NCBI GenBank assembly: GCA_012861695.1 | Contig: JAAOOA010000012.1 | Span: 4,236,270-4,300,269 of the forward strand | Direction: 5' to 3' | Source of the DNA: Trematomus loennbergii | Lineage: Eukaryota > Chordata > Actinopteri > Perciformes > Nototheniidae | DNA length: 64,000 bases | Shown: one piece after another, positions 12,836-25,283 of the stretch | How the letters are laid out: each line of letters starts with the position of its first letter | Position numbering within the stretch: position 1 is the stretch's first letter | Made by a program: the position numbers and the translations under genes | The notes under the pieces: model-generated | Databases searched by the model: none | Seen by the model: only the letters and a program-made list of their open reading frames with translations | What the model was told of the DNA's origin: nothing

Positions 12836-13487
12836 AGAGGCGAAGTCCCTCCCTTTCCGGGGGACCTCCATGGACCTTATTCGGAAAAAGTATGCATTGA
12901 AGTCAATGGACAGAGAAAGATTATCTTTCGATCCCGTTTGAATTGAGCCACGAATTACACATATGATGTTTGTCAATTTAAAAGATAATTTTGCAAGTCA
13001 AAAAATTCAAATGTGTCTGTGAAGTAACACTTTTTTTGTGTGAAACCGCTCAATGAACTACATCTCCCGTCTCGCACCACACACCAAGACGGCCGTCACG
13101 TTGGCACATTTCACTTCTTTCTCTCAGAACGAGGCGAAAAGTATTAAAAGAAGTGAAAATCACTACAAGTCTGGGCATGTTGAGAGCTGTACATACACAC
13201 AAGGGGAGTTAGTCGGTTCCGTAAGAGCCAGCATGCGGGACCGGGATTCTGGGATTTGTAGTCTTTCTAGTTGCTTATTTTTCATAGTCTTATATTTCAA
13301 CAGTTTTACGACAAACTGTGACACTTTGACATGGAAATTATTTGTTATGATTGACAAACATCATATGTGTAATTCGTGGCACAATTCAAATGGGATCGAA
13401 AGATAATCTTTCTCTCCCCATTGACTTCAATACATATTTTTTCCGAAATAAGGTCCCATGAGTAGAAGGGCGGGACTTCGCCTCTCT
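12836..13487. mobile_element. Foldback (long inverted repeat) element
   Basis: Two arms of about 150 bp are inverted copies of each other. The left arm starts AGAGGCGAAGTCCC and the right arm ends GGGACTTCGCCTCT. They share GAAGTCAATGG, GATTATCTTTCGATCCC and CACGAATTACACATATGATG in the same order. No transposase is present, so this is a non-autonomous element. It lies upstream of the first asb12 coding exon, probably in its 5' intron. Confidence 0.8.
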
Positions 13488-13567
13488 ATAGTTCGCCACT
13501 AAGGTCGACAAGATGTGTTTAGTAGAACAAAGTAACAGAGTGTCAACAGTAGCAACGAGACACTTAC

Positions 13568-13700
13568 CTCGATTAGTTTCTTGCTGATGTTGTTTCCAAC
13601 GACGTGAGAAAAATTGAGAATCTAAAGACTTTCAGAACTTCCGAATAAGTCACGTGGACAAGAGAAGGGAAGAAAGGTCCTCTGAGGAGTGTGTGATGCT
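13568..13700 (-). promoter_or_regulatory. Possible 5' non-coding exon of asb12
   Basis: On the minus strand, GAAACTAATCGAG is followed by the strong donor GTAAGTG (13,567 downward). The sequence upstream includes a CACGTG E-box-like site. A matching acceptor (TCTGCCAG) lies near 12,580, just before the first asb12 coding exon. This would be an untranslated first exon. It is inferred from splice signals only. Confidence 0.3.
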
Positions 13701-13730
13701 TCCACAGGAGCTGTGAAAAGCGCAGTTTGG

Positions 13731-13898
<168 letters not shown>

Positions 13899-13899
13899 A

Positions 13900-14983
13900 C
13901 TGACAGAGGGGACCACAGCTCCTTTCCGGGGGTGGGGGGCTAATTTTAGGCCACAGATGGGGCCTGGCCAAACTTCCATTCTTGGAGAGTCCCTGCTCAG
14001 GTTTATAATTAGAAACAGGAGTGACACTCAGACAGTGATTGGGGAGTGTGTCCTGAGTAAAAACAAAAAATGAAATGGAGACGTATGTGTCTACAGTGCA
14101 TGGAGAAGCCTAATTCTCCATATATATTAAAGACACAACAGCCCAGAAATGCATTGTTGGTTTATCAGTGTAAGGATAAGCCTAATAACCAATACTACAG
14201 GTCAATAGTTTGCCAGTATGTGCCCTGTTATCACCCTGCTCCCCTGATTCACACCAAAGCAGCCATTTTCAGTGTCAGCTATGTGACTTCCGAGGAGCAG
14301 CCAGTCAGCTGTTGCCCTGCCAAACCCCCCCTCCATGTCTTTATAATGTCCCATGTTTAGAGGAGAGAGACACCACATTCTTTCAGCAGTTGGCACAAGA
14401 GTCCAGATTCCTATCATTGTATAAATACACAAGGACAATTTATTTTTATATTTGAAGACTAAGCAAAGAACAATTGCTTTTAATGTCCACTTCATGAATT
14501 CTGACACAAGGAGCCATGGCAACACAATAAGAATGTCACGTATGATTCAATCATGCCCTGTTCTGTAAAGGCCCATTTAAATTGCATCACAAATAAAAAA
14601 TACTACAATTAAACTGCATCTTTGACCTCTTGTATAATAATAATCCCACATTCTTTTTTTACATATTTCAGAATATATTATCATTCAAGGCAGCACTGAC
14701 TGTGAAATGTATCACATCAGTTTTGATGTGTTATCCAACACATCACATTGTTTAAAAAAGGTGAGGATGTAAAAAAGGAGAACGCACTTTTTTGTTGTGC
14801 ACTTTTTTGTGCAACTTTTATGTCGTCACTAATACATAGTCAAATAACTTTGACTGTATTCAAAGTCAATTTTATTGTCAATTTCTCAATTGACAATAAA
14901 GTTGACTTTGATTCAAACAGGGAGATCGAAATACTGTTTCTCCCCGTCCCAAAGAATACAAATATATAAATATACATATGTAT
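13900..14983. other. Intergenic stretch with no recognised gene
   Basis: I see no coding exon or clear transposon ends between the (TG)n repeat and the inverted-repeat element starting near 14,984. The one structured feature is the hairpin at 14,861-14,910, listed separately. Confidence 0.5.
14861..14910. repeat. Near-perfect hairpin palindrome
   Basis: CAAAGTCAATTTTATTGTCA and its near-exact inverse face each other across a few bases (CTC). The stem is about 23 bp with a single mismatch. Such ATTTTATTGTCA sequences occur in fish retroposon tails (general knowledge), so this may be two opposed tails. Confidence 0.7.
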
Positions 14984-15232
14984 ATGAGGCATTCTACCGA
15001 ATTAGTACAAAGTGCGGTCCCACAACAAGAAAAACTATTTAACAAAACAATTAAGTATTCAGACATAGATATTTACTAAGAATATGTTATGGTCTATTTA
15101 AACACAAGGCATTAAATTAGATAGTGATAAGCTTAATATATACAAAAACATCATTTATAGGGTACTTTCTATTGGGAAGTAGCTGTCCCCAACCCTGACA
15201 TCTAAATTTCAATTTCTGTAAATAACACTTAA

Positions 15233-15603
15233 AGGTAGGGTAGGTAAGTTTGAGAAACCGGCTCGAGATACACCTTTTGTTATATTCCATGGAATGCTCT
15301 TAACATCCCGATAGCAAGGAATATCTTAAGTGCTTTGACAAAAAATCCATAAAAAATGTCATCTGTGGAAGCCGTAGTACTGTAAAAAGCACGACCAATC
15401 ATTTTAGCCGGCCCGGCTAAAATAACTGGATGGCCTACCTGCCTGTCAGCCTTCCATCTGTGCACAAACTTATCTCGTGCCCTCATTGGTCATGTGCACG
15501 TTCGTGTGTGTTGGAGGAGGGGCTCTGTAAGGAAGTGGCAGATTTTCTCCAGTTGTGTATTTTCAAATTCTAGCGATCTCGAGCCGGTTTCTCAAACTTA
15601 CCT
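15233..15603. mobile_element. TTAA-flanked MITE (piggyBac/Kolobok type)
   Basis: Terminal inverted repeats of about 35 bp (AGGTAGGGTAGGTAAGTTTG... and ...CAAACTTACCT, sharing GAGAAACCGGCTCGAGA) are flanked on both sides by TTAA (15,229-15,232 and 15,604-15,607). It is 371 bp without coding capacity. TTAA duplication is characteristic of the piggyBac and Kolobok superfamilies. Confidence 0.75.
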
Positions 15604-17780
15604 TTAACACATTTTTTTTTATTTTGTTCAATGGTGTATTTAGAAGATCTTTATGATTACATTCAAACAGAAGTTGGAATATTTAGATTTATTGTGGGTA
15701 TCATTTTTTAATTAAAAAAATATACTCAAAAATCATGTCCCCAGTTTTCATGTCACTACAGAAACACAAGGGGTTTTAGTCCAATGGCTGAGCCTAGTTT
15801 TTAGCCACACCCCTGCATTTTTGACTAGGCAGTGACACTGCATCCCTGTCCCTCATGGCTGAATGGCAAGTAGCTATATCCCATACTTTTGATATAAATC
15901 TGTTCCAAAATCTGAAAATCGGCGTGTAATCTTAAGAATTGTCACTACCTAACACATATTATCTTCAATTAAGTAAACCTTTTCATGGTTTTAAGCAAAG
16001 TATTAGGTTTTTATGTGTGTAAACCTCTTCAAAAACGTGTATGCTAGCCATGTACTTGCTAGCATTCTTTAGTTATGCTCAATTTTAGCTAGAATTGTCA
16101 CTACGAAACAGTCACTACGGAAACATATGGTTATATCTCTCACAGGCTCCACCCTCTACTGGACTCTATGGGAACTACCCTTTGATCATATCATGCAAGC
16201 ATTCATCCACTGAGACTTCTATAACCGTAGCCGGCCCCGGGGCGGGCCTACCTGAATGCGTGCACAAGCCCACCGTATATAAGGCGGCCACGCCTCCCGT
16301 TCCCATCATCCTTTTCTCTTCAGCGAGCGAGCAACAACTGAGCAGAGAAAGTAAAACCTTTGAAAGAAGAAGAAAGAGTTATCATACCTCCATGGAGTCA
16401 CCCCTTCTAGAGACCCGGGCCTGTCCTTCGTGCCCTGGCTTAAATAGCGGGCGCCAATCCCCACCACCTCTGCTTCGAGTGTTTGGGGGACCAGGATATG
16501 GCCAAGGTGCCATTCGTGTTCGCCATTCCAGCGGGGCGGATGGCTCCGTTTGCCGTTGTCGGGCACTTCCGGGTCCGGCGTCCATGGAGGTCCACCGCCC
16601 AGGGCTGTACTTCCCCCTAGGTGATGACCATGGCGGCGGAGCGCAGCTGCTCCCAGCGGGCAGCAGGCTGGGCAGAGAGCTGAAAAGAGCGCTGCCACGT
16701 GACAGGGCGGCTGCAAATAAACACGGGTGTGTTGGGCATCTCGCTCATTGCTAGAGATGCCCCCACCTCACCAGATCAGAGCGATTATTTGGCCGCAAGG
16801 CCGAATTAGTAGCTTGGTCTACGGTGTGGCCGCCGCGCCGCTGCCTGCCGTGTGATGTCCTGGGGGAGCATGGCACTTTCCAAAAAGGACCGTGTTGATC
16901 TCCTGGGAGCACCCGTGTTTACGGAAGGGCTCTTTGGATCGATCTCCTTGGTCACGTGGGTGAGGAGTAGTCGCAGCGTGGCTGCTTCTTGCTCATCCCC
17001 AGAGAAAAGAACACTGTCCCACACTCCCCGCCCCCACTGTAAACTCCAGTATAGGAGCCAGTAGGTGGGCGCGCGCAGGGCCGTATCCACCATTGAGGTC
17101 ACCGAGGTCCGGACCTCGGTAATCATTTCCGAGCTGCGTATAAAAAAACTTGTGAAATAACGGCACTAAACGGGGTTCTTTGTAGCACTTCCATTTACTG
17201 ACAATGGGGGGCGCTGCATAACTACGTAGCCTCGATTAAAGCAAACAGAAGAAGACGACATGTATCAACAAACCACCGCAGCCCGGACTTGTATCGGAGC
17301 AGCGGAGGAGTGATGAGGTATCTAGAGATCTGAGTCCAGCGGGCTGCTTGTGTTTCTGTTCATCAGGACATCATATGACCAGCAGATCCTGTGTGAACGC
17401 TCTACGTTAGTCAGTGGACGTCTGACAACATGCACACTAACTTATATTGCAGCTATAGGCTATACTTTGGTTTAAATTGCGTGAATAAACAAGCTAGAGA
17501 GCTACAGTTAATTACATTCATCCAATGTCAGAAGGATTACCTTTTAACAAACGTTGTAATGCTTTTCTTTCATTTCTATTTGAGTAAAACATTGAAGATA
17601 TAACATTGTATTGTTTTCTTTTTACGCTGACTCAGATATAATGAAAAGACTACGCCAGTCGAAGCTCAGCTTTGGTAAGGAAGAGACAGGACAGGCAGAG
17701 AGAAAGAGAGAGAGAAAGTGATGGAAGTCAGGGAGGAACTGCAGGTACAGTCACACAAAAGAATGTAGGCTTAATAACCC

Positions 17781-17911
17781 CATCTATCTAGCTATCTAGT
17801 TATCTATTTATCTATCTATCTATTTATCTATGTATCTATTTATCTATACATCTATCTATTTATCTATTTATCTATCTATCTATTTATCTATCTATCTATT
17901 TATCTATCTAT
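17781..17911. repeat. (TATC)n microsatellite
   Basis: About 130 bp of TATC/TATT tetranucleotide repeat with irregular interruptions, inside hAT-type element 1. Confidence 0.9.
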
Positions 17912-18536
17912 CTTCATTTACAATATAGACAATAGGCATACTTTTTAACAACATACATCTATTGCAGTTATGATGTCATAATAACATACAATTGTATAAA
18001 ACACAATTTGCTTACATTTTTGTTCTCTTTGAGAATCAAACAAAACAGATTTTTATTTAAAAAAGAATGCAAACAAGTGAAATGAACTAAATTGCTGAAT
18101 TGCTTTTAATTCACTGGCAGGAGCGACAAGTGAGGAGGAGCAGAAAGTGAACAATGAGGGAGAGATTGAGAAAGAGAAAGAGTAGAGGACAGAGAGAGTA
18201 ATGAACAGGAAGAAGACAGAGAGACTAAAGAAGATGGAAGAGAGGGGGCAGGTTATGGAAAGGAGAGAGACATGGAAAATGAATGTTGACAATGTTTTGG
18301 GATCATTTTAGCCTCTTCTGCATGTCCAGATCATTAATAGTAACAATCAACTGATTCTTATGCATTACACTTTCAAAAATAATTTATGCTGCAGCCCACT
18401 GACATGGTTTGAAATCAATATATTATCCAATTTGTGACCCCCCACAGGACTTAAAAAGCACCTAACTAGATCATGGAAATCCCAAAAATCACGGGGGAGT
18501 ACACCCCCGAACCCCCCTAGCATGTTTGGACCTCGG

Positions 18537-20838
18537 CAGAGCCGTATAATAGAAGAGTTACGACATCTCCGTTCACTCCAATGGACCAGTTTTTTTACAG
18601 CAATGGCGGATCGTGCAGCCGTCAATAGTTCCCCGGAAGTTAGCTTGCCGCTGACTTCCGGGGAATTTTTGCGACCAGCAACACAGTAGAGTTGCAGCAT
18701 AATAGACCGTTCGTGATGGACTTTTAAAGGTAAGAAGACGTTTAAAGATTTATATTGCAGATATTATCAGCACATCTGAGTCAAATGAACATGTGTATTA
18801 AAGGATGTTAGTGGATTATCCCTAAATCAGTAGATTTAGGGAACGTTTACAGATAACAGATTAGGCTAGGATACCGGATAAAGTTAGCAACACACGTTAA
18901 CCATGAACCATTCATCCGTTCTCCTAATGTTATTTCATCCAACGTTGTGGAATTAGAGAAAAAGGGCTTCTAAACGTGATTTTTTTGTGGGGTGGAGGAA
19001 TATAATATTAGTTAAATATAACATTGGGGCACGTGTGATTGTAATGAGTGGAGGTGGAGAAATTACGATCAACATTTTGGAGTAGCCTACAAACTAGTAT
19101 AATAAAGTTAACGTTACACAATAATAAGGAAGAGAGCTATTTGTGTGATACATCGCTATTGATATGAATTTAGAGTGCATATTTGAGACTTCCAAACAGT
19201 AAACACAAAACGTAATTTATGGGTGAGTGTTTTTAGTGTATTCTGTTGATTATTACCTGTCTGTATTATGTTGCAGCTCAGCTGATTTTGAAATGATGGC
19301 AAAGTGAGAGTGAAAACACAAGGTAATTTAATACTACTGTTGTATATAAGTAAGCATACTAAACATGTATTCTATCACTGTAGTATATAAGTAATCTTGT
19401 TAGTGTATATTAGTAACCTACTGTATGGCAGGTGGAGGGGCAGTGATGTTACAGGTGGAGGACTTACTGGACATGTATACACTCATTACATACTGTACGT
19501 AAAATACGACCAAGAATGTGAGACAACTTTATACAAATTCATATCACATCCATTACTGATGCCATTTGTCATACTTTGTTAAACTCACAAATAATAAAGT
19601 TCCATAACTTCAGTTGGAAACAAAGACCACACCTAATCTCCCCAAGGCAATTTCCCATCCAATAGGTGTGCTATATAGGTGTGTATAACCCTTTCTCCTG
19701 TCTGTTCTCCCTCTTTCAGCACAAGAACCAGAGGGGGATTCAATAGAGCCTGAATACCTGCACTGAGACCCTCACCCTGCACCCTGAGTCTCAACTCTCA
19801 GAGTTTTTCAAGCCTTTCCCTGTTATTTGTATTAAACCAAACATTAAGCTTCCCAATGGTGTGGTCTTCGTTTTGTGGAAAAAGTGCAAATGCAGTGTTT
19901 GAATATGATTACCTCACATATTTTGTTGCGGCTGTCTGTTTTGATTGTTAAATTGCTCCTGCTGACTTGAGCTAGCCATTTTCCCTCCTCTCTGTGTCAG
20001 TGGGGAAGCCGTACATTCTGATTCTTACTCCTTTCTCTGAGCGATTGGAGCATCCCCAGGCAGCACAGCAAACCATGGTGGAGACGATATGCCAGGACAA
20101 CACGGAGGAAAAGGCACAGACAAACTGCATGACATGCTATTCAATGTTTATTGAATTCCATGTATTTACAATGGATGTTCCTAAAACAACACTTTTAACG
20201 TCATAATCGTGTTGCTGCTAGTCCATTGATAGTCACCTGTTGGTCTCCTGTCCTTTCTGAAAGTCATAAAGATGACATTAGTCATTTAGATTACTTATGT
20301 CCTCAAGTACCATGGGATTACTGAAACCACCATGAATTAAAAAAATTGTAGAAATTAATCTAATTAAATTTTGAAGCATTCCTTGCCATCCCCTCCCTCT
20401 AAATATATCAATAAACATTAGGAAGTGATGCTCCTGACTACCATACCTGTTTAAGAAGATAATATTTGTTTTAAATAATTCAAAGCAATACACAACAGCA
20501 ACAGGCTCTTTAACCAAGGCAACAGCCTAACATGTATGTTAACAAGTAAACTAGCTGTTCACACTATTCCTAATATTATCCATAAATATTAGCAGATTCT
20601 ATTTATTTTTTAAAACATATTGATGTAAATACATACACATATCGGTATGTTGTATAAATATTGCAAATCAAGACCTTTATTCACTACTTATTACCAAAAA
20701 TCGTAGTTCTATCTCCGGTAATCATGCATTCATATGTCCCGCCACGAACTTCCGGGGAACTATTGACTCTCCCTGAACCACGTGACGATCAAGCATTTTG
20801 GACTTCCGCTGTCAGAACTCTCTCTCTATATGGCGCTG
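18537..20838. mobile_element. hAT-type DNA transposon 2 nested in hAT-type element 1
   Basis: The termini CAGAGCCGTATAATAGAAGA and (inverted) CAGCGCCATATAGAGAGAGA are imperfect inverted repeats. They are flanked by the exact 8-bp duplication GACCTCGG (18,529-18,536 and 20,839-20,846), a sequence that belongs to element 1. The 2.3-kb body has a second inverted block (TTCCCCGGAAGT near 18,630 and ACTTCCGGGGAA near 20,745). No transposase domain can be read. The 8-bp duplication fits hAT or P superfamilies. Confidence 0.8.
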
Positions 20839-21362
20839 GACCTCGGTATTTAGCAAATCCTGGATACGGCCCTGGGCGCGCGCACATGAGTGGAATAAAC
20901 CGAAGTGCTGTCAAAGAACTGTGCGGGTTCAAGAGAGAGTGATGTGTGTGTGAGAAATGCATTCAGTGAAAATGATTGCATTTATCCCAGAGTAAGAGTC
21001 ATCTCTCTCCACAATTCCACTTTTCACCATAATGTCAGTTTCAAAGAGACGGCATTAGGACAGAGCCGCGGCCCCACGGGAGCGTGCGTTCAAGGACCTC
21101 AGTAGAAAATCTGCCCTTTTCTGTGTCAGCCCCCATGCCAAACTCCCTTTTATGGAAGGTTTGGCGGCAGAGTGGGCCACCACAGAGTACCACAGTTTCA
21201 TAACTGCGGCTCCACAGCTGATTGCACAGCCCCTAACGCAGTGTTATCGGGAATGGAAGCGCAGCTGTGTATTAACGGAGTGGATGGACAGGACGCTGCT
21301 GAGACTGGGTTATTCACTCCAGTTTTGCAGCATCCCTCCTCCGTTCACAGGCATGACGCAGC

Positions 21363-22030
21363 CTACACACGGCGGCGTGCGTTGCCACTTGGCGATGGGC
21401 GTGTCTTGAGCTTGGGGAGTTAACGCGAGCAACGCGACCAACAACCAATCACATGAATCTCCCGTGTCTCCCCCGGTAAAAAGGCTTTAAAAAGGCTCCC
21501 GTGTATGAATCTCACCATAGACATTCATGTCTAAAAAGTGATTTTTAATTAATGTCTATGGTGCTATTTTATACAACATTCCATGCTGGCTAAATACTGT
21601 CTATGCCTGCTAGCTGTCCATTCAAACGAAGTACACTGGATATAAACTCCCCAAACAGGCGAAAACCTACCAGTTTCACCCACTGTCTCTGCCACCTCCC
21701 TCCATGCCTGGCTCCTCCGGTTTGTATCCCGGCAGGTGAACAGGGACTGAAAGCACCGGGTGATTCCCTACCGTTACGATTATTTTCTCCTCCATTTTTT
21801 GGCATATGAGGAAATGAACTGCGGTCTGGCTCTCCCAGCATACACGCGGTTTGATTGGCTGACGCCTCCGCCTCAGCTTCAAAAGTAGAACATTGCTCTA
21901 CTTTTGCAGCGAGCACCGCGAGAAAAACTACGCTTTGCTCCCACAATGCAGTTCGGCGAATCGTGACGTCACCCCATTCAAAGTCAATGGGCAGAAGCGT
22001 TGAAGCGTCAACGCACGCTGCCGTGTGTAG
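21363..22030. mobile_element. TIR DNA element inserted in the DIRS coding region
   Basis: The ends CTACACACGGCGGCGTGCGT and (inverted) CTACACACGGCAGCGTGCGT are nearly identical. The element lies between the DIRS gag-like region and its reverse transcriptase. The only convincing flank duplication is TA, so superfamily is uncertain. The apparent long minus-strand reading frame across it is not a recognised protein. Confidence 0.7.
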
Positions 22031-23569
22031 GGGCCGCATAAGAGAGGCGAATCTATCATCCCAAGAGGAGATAGGTTTCCTCTCGGCAGAGGTTCAGGCC
22101 CTGTTGCAAAAACAGGCAGTGTCTGCTGTGCGCGCTCCAGACAGAGAAGAAGGGCACTATTCCCTGTACTTCCTGGTTCCCAAGAAGACAGGAGAATTCA
22201 GGCCCATTCTAGATCTTCGCAGCCTGAATCTCCACATTGCACGCAAAAAATTCCGGATGTTAACTGTAAAACAGTTGCTGGGACTGGTGCAGCCAGGCGA
22301 TTGGTTCACAACCATCGACCTGAAGGACGCTTACTTTCATGTCGAAATTGCTCCAAAACACAGAAAGTATTTGCGTTTTGCCTTCCAGGGTGTAGCCTAC
22401 GAGTACAACAGGTTACCGTTCGGCTACTCCCTATCCCCACGCACGTTCAGCAAATGTGTGGCCACAGCGCTCCAGACGCTGCGCGCCCATGGCATGAGAG
22501 TTTTCTTTTATCTGGACGACCTCATAGTCATGGCCAGGTCCAGGGAACGGCCAATGTTTTGCACAGCCCAATTGATCCTACACCTAACCAAGTTGGGCTT
22601 GCGATCAATTGGAAGAAGAGCACCCCAATACCTCACCAACAGGCGTTGTATTTGGGAGTGGTGCTCGATGCAGGCGCGCTGCGCGCCACCCTGTCAGAGA
22701 GCAGACGCGCGTCCCTGCTTCGGGCGGTTCGCCAGGCTGCGACAGGGGGCAACAGTGACAGCTTTAACTGTCATGCAGACTCTGGGTCTCATGGCGGCTG
22801 CTCACGTTGTGGTCCCGTTCGGGTTACTGCATATGCGCCGCCTGCAGAGGTGGTTCTCCAGCCTGCGTTTAGATCCCAAGAGGCACAAACGACGTCTGGT
22901 GACCATGCCCCCCCTCCCTTAATTCGGGGGAGACATGTAGTGGTTAGGAGCGACAACAGCACAGTGGCATATATCAACAGGCAGGGCGGAGTCCGCTCCG
23001 CCACTTTGTTGACCACAGCGGAGAAACTGTGGTTATGGGCTTCAGAGGTGGTGTTATCTCTGAGAGCCCTCCACATCCCGGGACTGGAGAACAGGGGGGC
23101 CAACCTCATGTTGAGGGGCGGCCCCCTGCCAGGCGAGTGGGCGCTTCACCCGGAGGTGGTGAAGCAGATCTGGGCCAAGTTCGGGAGAGCGGAAGTGGAC
23201 CTGTTCGCCAGCCGGCACAACAGCCACTGTGCCCTGTGGTTCTCCATGGCTCTGAGCGACGACCCGCCCTTGGGGGTGGACGTGTTTGCACACGAGCCAC
23301 GGCCAAGAAAGCTGCTCTACGCCTTTCCACCGCTGCGTCTCATTCTCCCTCTCCTGGGGAGAGTGAGGCGAGAACGTCTGTCAGTCATCCTAGTAGCGCC
23401 GGATCGCGTTGGGGCGCCGTGGTACTCAGAGATGACACAGATGAAGGTGGGCCAGCCCTGGGCGCTTCCTCAGTTCTGGGGGGCGATGTCTCAAGAGGCA
23501 GGTGCAATCGGGGCGTTACCCACTCTGGGCAAACCTCTCCAGGCTTGGCTCCTGAGAGGGACAGGCTGA
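22031..23569 (+). pseudogene. DIRS reverse transcriptase and RNase H, frame-broken
   Basis: From about 22,035 the frame reads a DIRS-type RT: LVPKKTGEFRPILDLRSLN, DWFTTIDLKDAYFHVEIAP, LPFGYSLSPRTFSK, and the catalytic box FFYLDDLIV near 22,505. Around 22,590 the frame changes and RT continues with LAINWKKSTPIPHQQALYLG. RNase H follows (VVRSDNSTVAYINRQGG, LHIPGLENRGANL) near 22,945-23,110, then a linker to about 23,560. Indels near 22,590 and 22,790-22,940 break the frame, so no single intact protein exists. The RT is closest in style to fish DIRS1/Ngaro-group elements. A fragment of the recombinase N-terminus follows to about 23,660. Confidence 0.8.
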
Positions 23570-23664
23570 GACAGGGTGGATTGTCTGACAGTGTTATTCA
23601 GTCTATCCAGGCAGCTAGAGCGGGATCCACCACAGCCTGTTACAGGACGAAGTGGCTGATTTAC

Positions 23665-24555
23665 AGCCTGTTGGTGCAGCTCATGGTCGTCTGTGTTACT
23701 GAGCAGAGATATTATTGCAGTATCATCAGTACTTAATGATGACTTGATTTGGTGTGTTGGTACGACAATCATCAGTGTAGAGAGTAAAGAGCACAGCTGA
23801 ACTCACGCAGCCCTGGGGGGCACCTACATTGGTTGTGATGGCAGATGACAGGGTTTTGTTAACCTTCACAAGTTGCTCTCTACTAGTGAGGAAAGCAGCA
23901 TACCAGTAAATCAGGTATGGATTTACTTCCATTTTGGCCATTTTTGACACCAAGATGTCTGCTTGTATTGTGTTGAATGCTGATGAGAAGTCTAGGAAGA
24001 GGGCTCTTGCATAGGTGTTACGTTTATCTACAGTAAATGTTTAAATTGGTATGGATCAAGTTTGTCTTGTGTTGTACTGATAAGAAATCGGAGCAGAATT
24101 CTTTCTAGTGATTTCATAATCACTGATGTGAGGGCTATTGGTCTGTAGTCCTTATGTTCCTTAGGGCATGATATTTTGGGCAGCGGTTTGATGTGTGAAG
24201 TTTTCCATGACAGAGGGATGGTGTGCGTGTCAATAGAAGCCTGAAAGATGGGTTGCCACACTGGAGCCAGCTCAGTAGGAACGTTTTTCAGCAGAAAACC
24301 GCTGCGCCCATCTGGCCCAGCCGCTTTCTTGGTGTTGGTGTACTGAAATGTTTTTCTGACCTCTTCGACACTGATGGTAATTTTGTCAGAGGAAGCAGGT
24401 ATTATGGTTTCGAGCATTTCAGTGCACTTTGCAGAATTATCCAGTGACTCGAAACGGGTAAAGAACGTGTTTAGTTCGTTGGCAAAACAAAATTCATTGT
24501 CCGTCACAATAGGTTTAGCTGAGGATGACATTCCTGTCATGGTTTTCATGGTGTC
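23665..24555 (-). pseudogene. LINE reverse transcriptase fragment (jockey/CR1/L2-like)
   Basis: On the minus strand the RT blocks run in order: NTKKAAGPDGRSGFLLKNVP (about 24,350), LPLSWKTSHIKPLPK-type block, HKDYRPIALTSVIMKSLER, then GAPQGCVSSAVLFTLYTDDC (about 23,830) and a degenerate ADD-type box reading STDDTAIISLL (about 23,735). A frameshift separates the two halves near 24,000. The fragment stops abruptly at about 23,665 in mid-RT where DIRS sequence begins, so it lacks a 3' UTR and tail. Its upstream end continues on the far side of the LTR element (27,682 to about 27,730) as NPQKVWD joined to TMKTMTG. Confidence 0.75.
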
Positions 24556-24899
24556 TGTTACGTGCCGTAGTGTTTGTGTGTGTCTTTCTCTCTCTCCCTC
24601 TGATTCCCCAGGTGCAGCCTGATTGTCTCCAGGTGCAGCCTCTCTCCCAGGTGCTCCAATCCCCAATCAGGGCCTCCATATAGGACCTGAGGAAGGCTGC
24701 AGTCGTCTCCCTTTCTCCTCTGGCTGCATGGGTGCAGCACGTCGTCTTGGGTCTCTGTGTGGGACCTGGTTGTCCATTATTGTTGGATTAAATCTCATGT
24801 GTGAACAAAGAGATCAGTTTCCTCTCTTTTTTCTCGTGCTGGTCGTTCTGTGTTTTGTTACTCCCCTTCGTACCCCTAGATTTTGGAGGGAACGTAACA
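24556..24899 (+). repeat. 5' LTR
   Basis: A 344-bp LTR beginning TGTTACG and ending CGTAACA, with a short inverted terminal repeat. It differs from the 3' LTR by only a few bases, mostly small indels near 24,575, 24,609 and 24,706. Confidence 0.88.
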
Positions 24900-24901
24900 A
24901 A

Positions 24902-24917
24902 TGGGGGCTCGTCCGAT
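24902..24917 (+). promoter_or_regulatory. tRNA-Pro primer-binding site
   Basis: TGGGGGCTCGTCCGAT begins 2 bases after the 5' LTR. It matches the tRNA-Pro 3' end as used by many retroelements, with a small deletion at its far end. Confidence 0.75.
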
Positions 24918-25283
24918 CTTTGAGACAAAGAGTGAGTATCTGTTTGTGGTTTAGCGTTGATATTGTGTTTGGTAGCATTGGCTGTGAAGTCTCTTGCTGT
25001 TTAAAAGCTTCCTCAGTTTAGATAGGGGAGTGTCTAGCTGGGCTGAATCAGTCTTTCCTTCAGGCACTCATTTTTTATTTTGCCTTTTTTATTTTCGGGG
25101 TAATCCTGGGTGGGGATTTATTCCCTGTTGGGGGCAGGCGTTTCAGGGTTTCGGCCGCTGATGTTTGCCTTTAAAGTCGCCTCGAGCCCGGCACGCTCCA
25201 GAAGATAGTTAGGTAAGTTTGGTAGGCAGGTCTGGGGAAGTTTGTTAAAAAAAAAAAAAAATTGTAAGTCGCCGTTGATAAGG

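Larger units (their letters stand above)
17076..20874. mobile_element. hAT-type DNA transposon 1 (inside the DIRS element)
   Basis: Inverted termini CAGGGCCGTATCCA and TGGATACGGCCCTG are flanked by the 8-bp duplication GGCGCGCG (17,068-17,075 and 20,875-20,882). A CAGGG terminus and 8-bp duplication are typical of hAT, although P elements also duplicate 8 bp. A possible transposase start (KRLRQSKLSFG, near 17,642) is visible, but no intact transposase. A second element is nested inside at 18,537-20,838, so the original length was about 1.5 kb. Confidence 0.85.

Noticed and set aside
21590..22039. 149-codon minus-strand frame near the DIRS RT
   Set aside because: It spans a TIR element and its boundary, has no recognisable domain, and its end coincides with the inverted terminus.
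22789..23330. Minus-strand frames over the DIRS RNase H region
   Set aside because: Antisense shadows of the plus-strand RT/RNase H frame.
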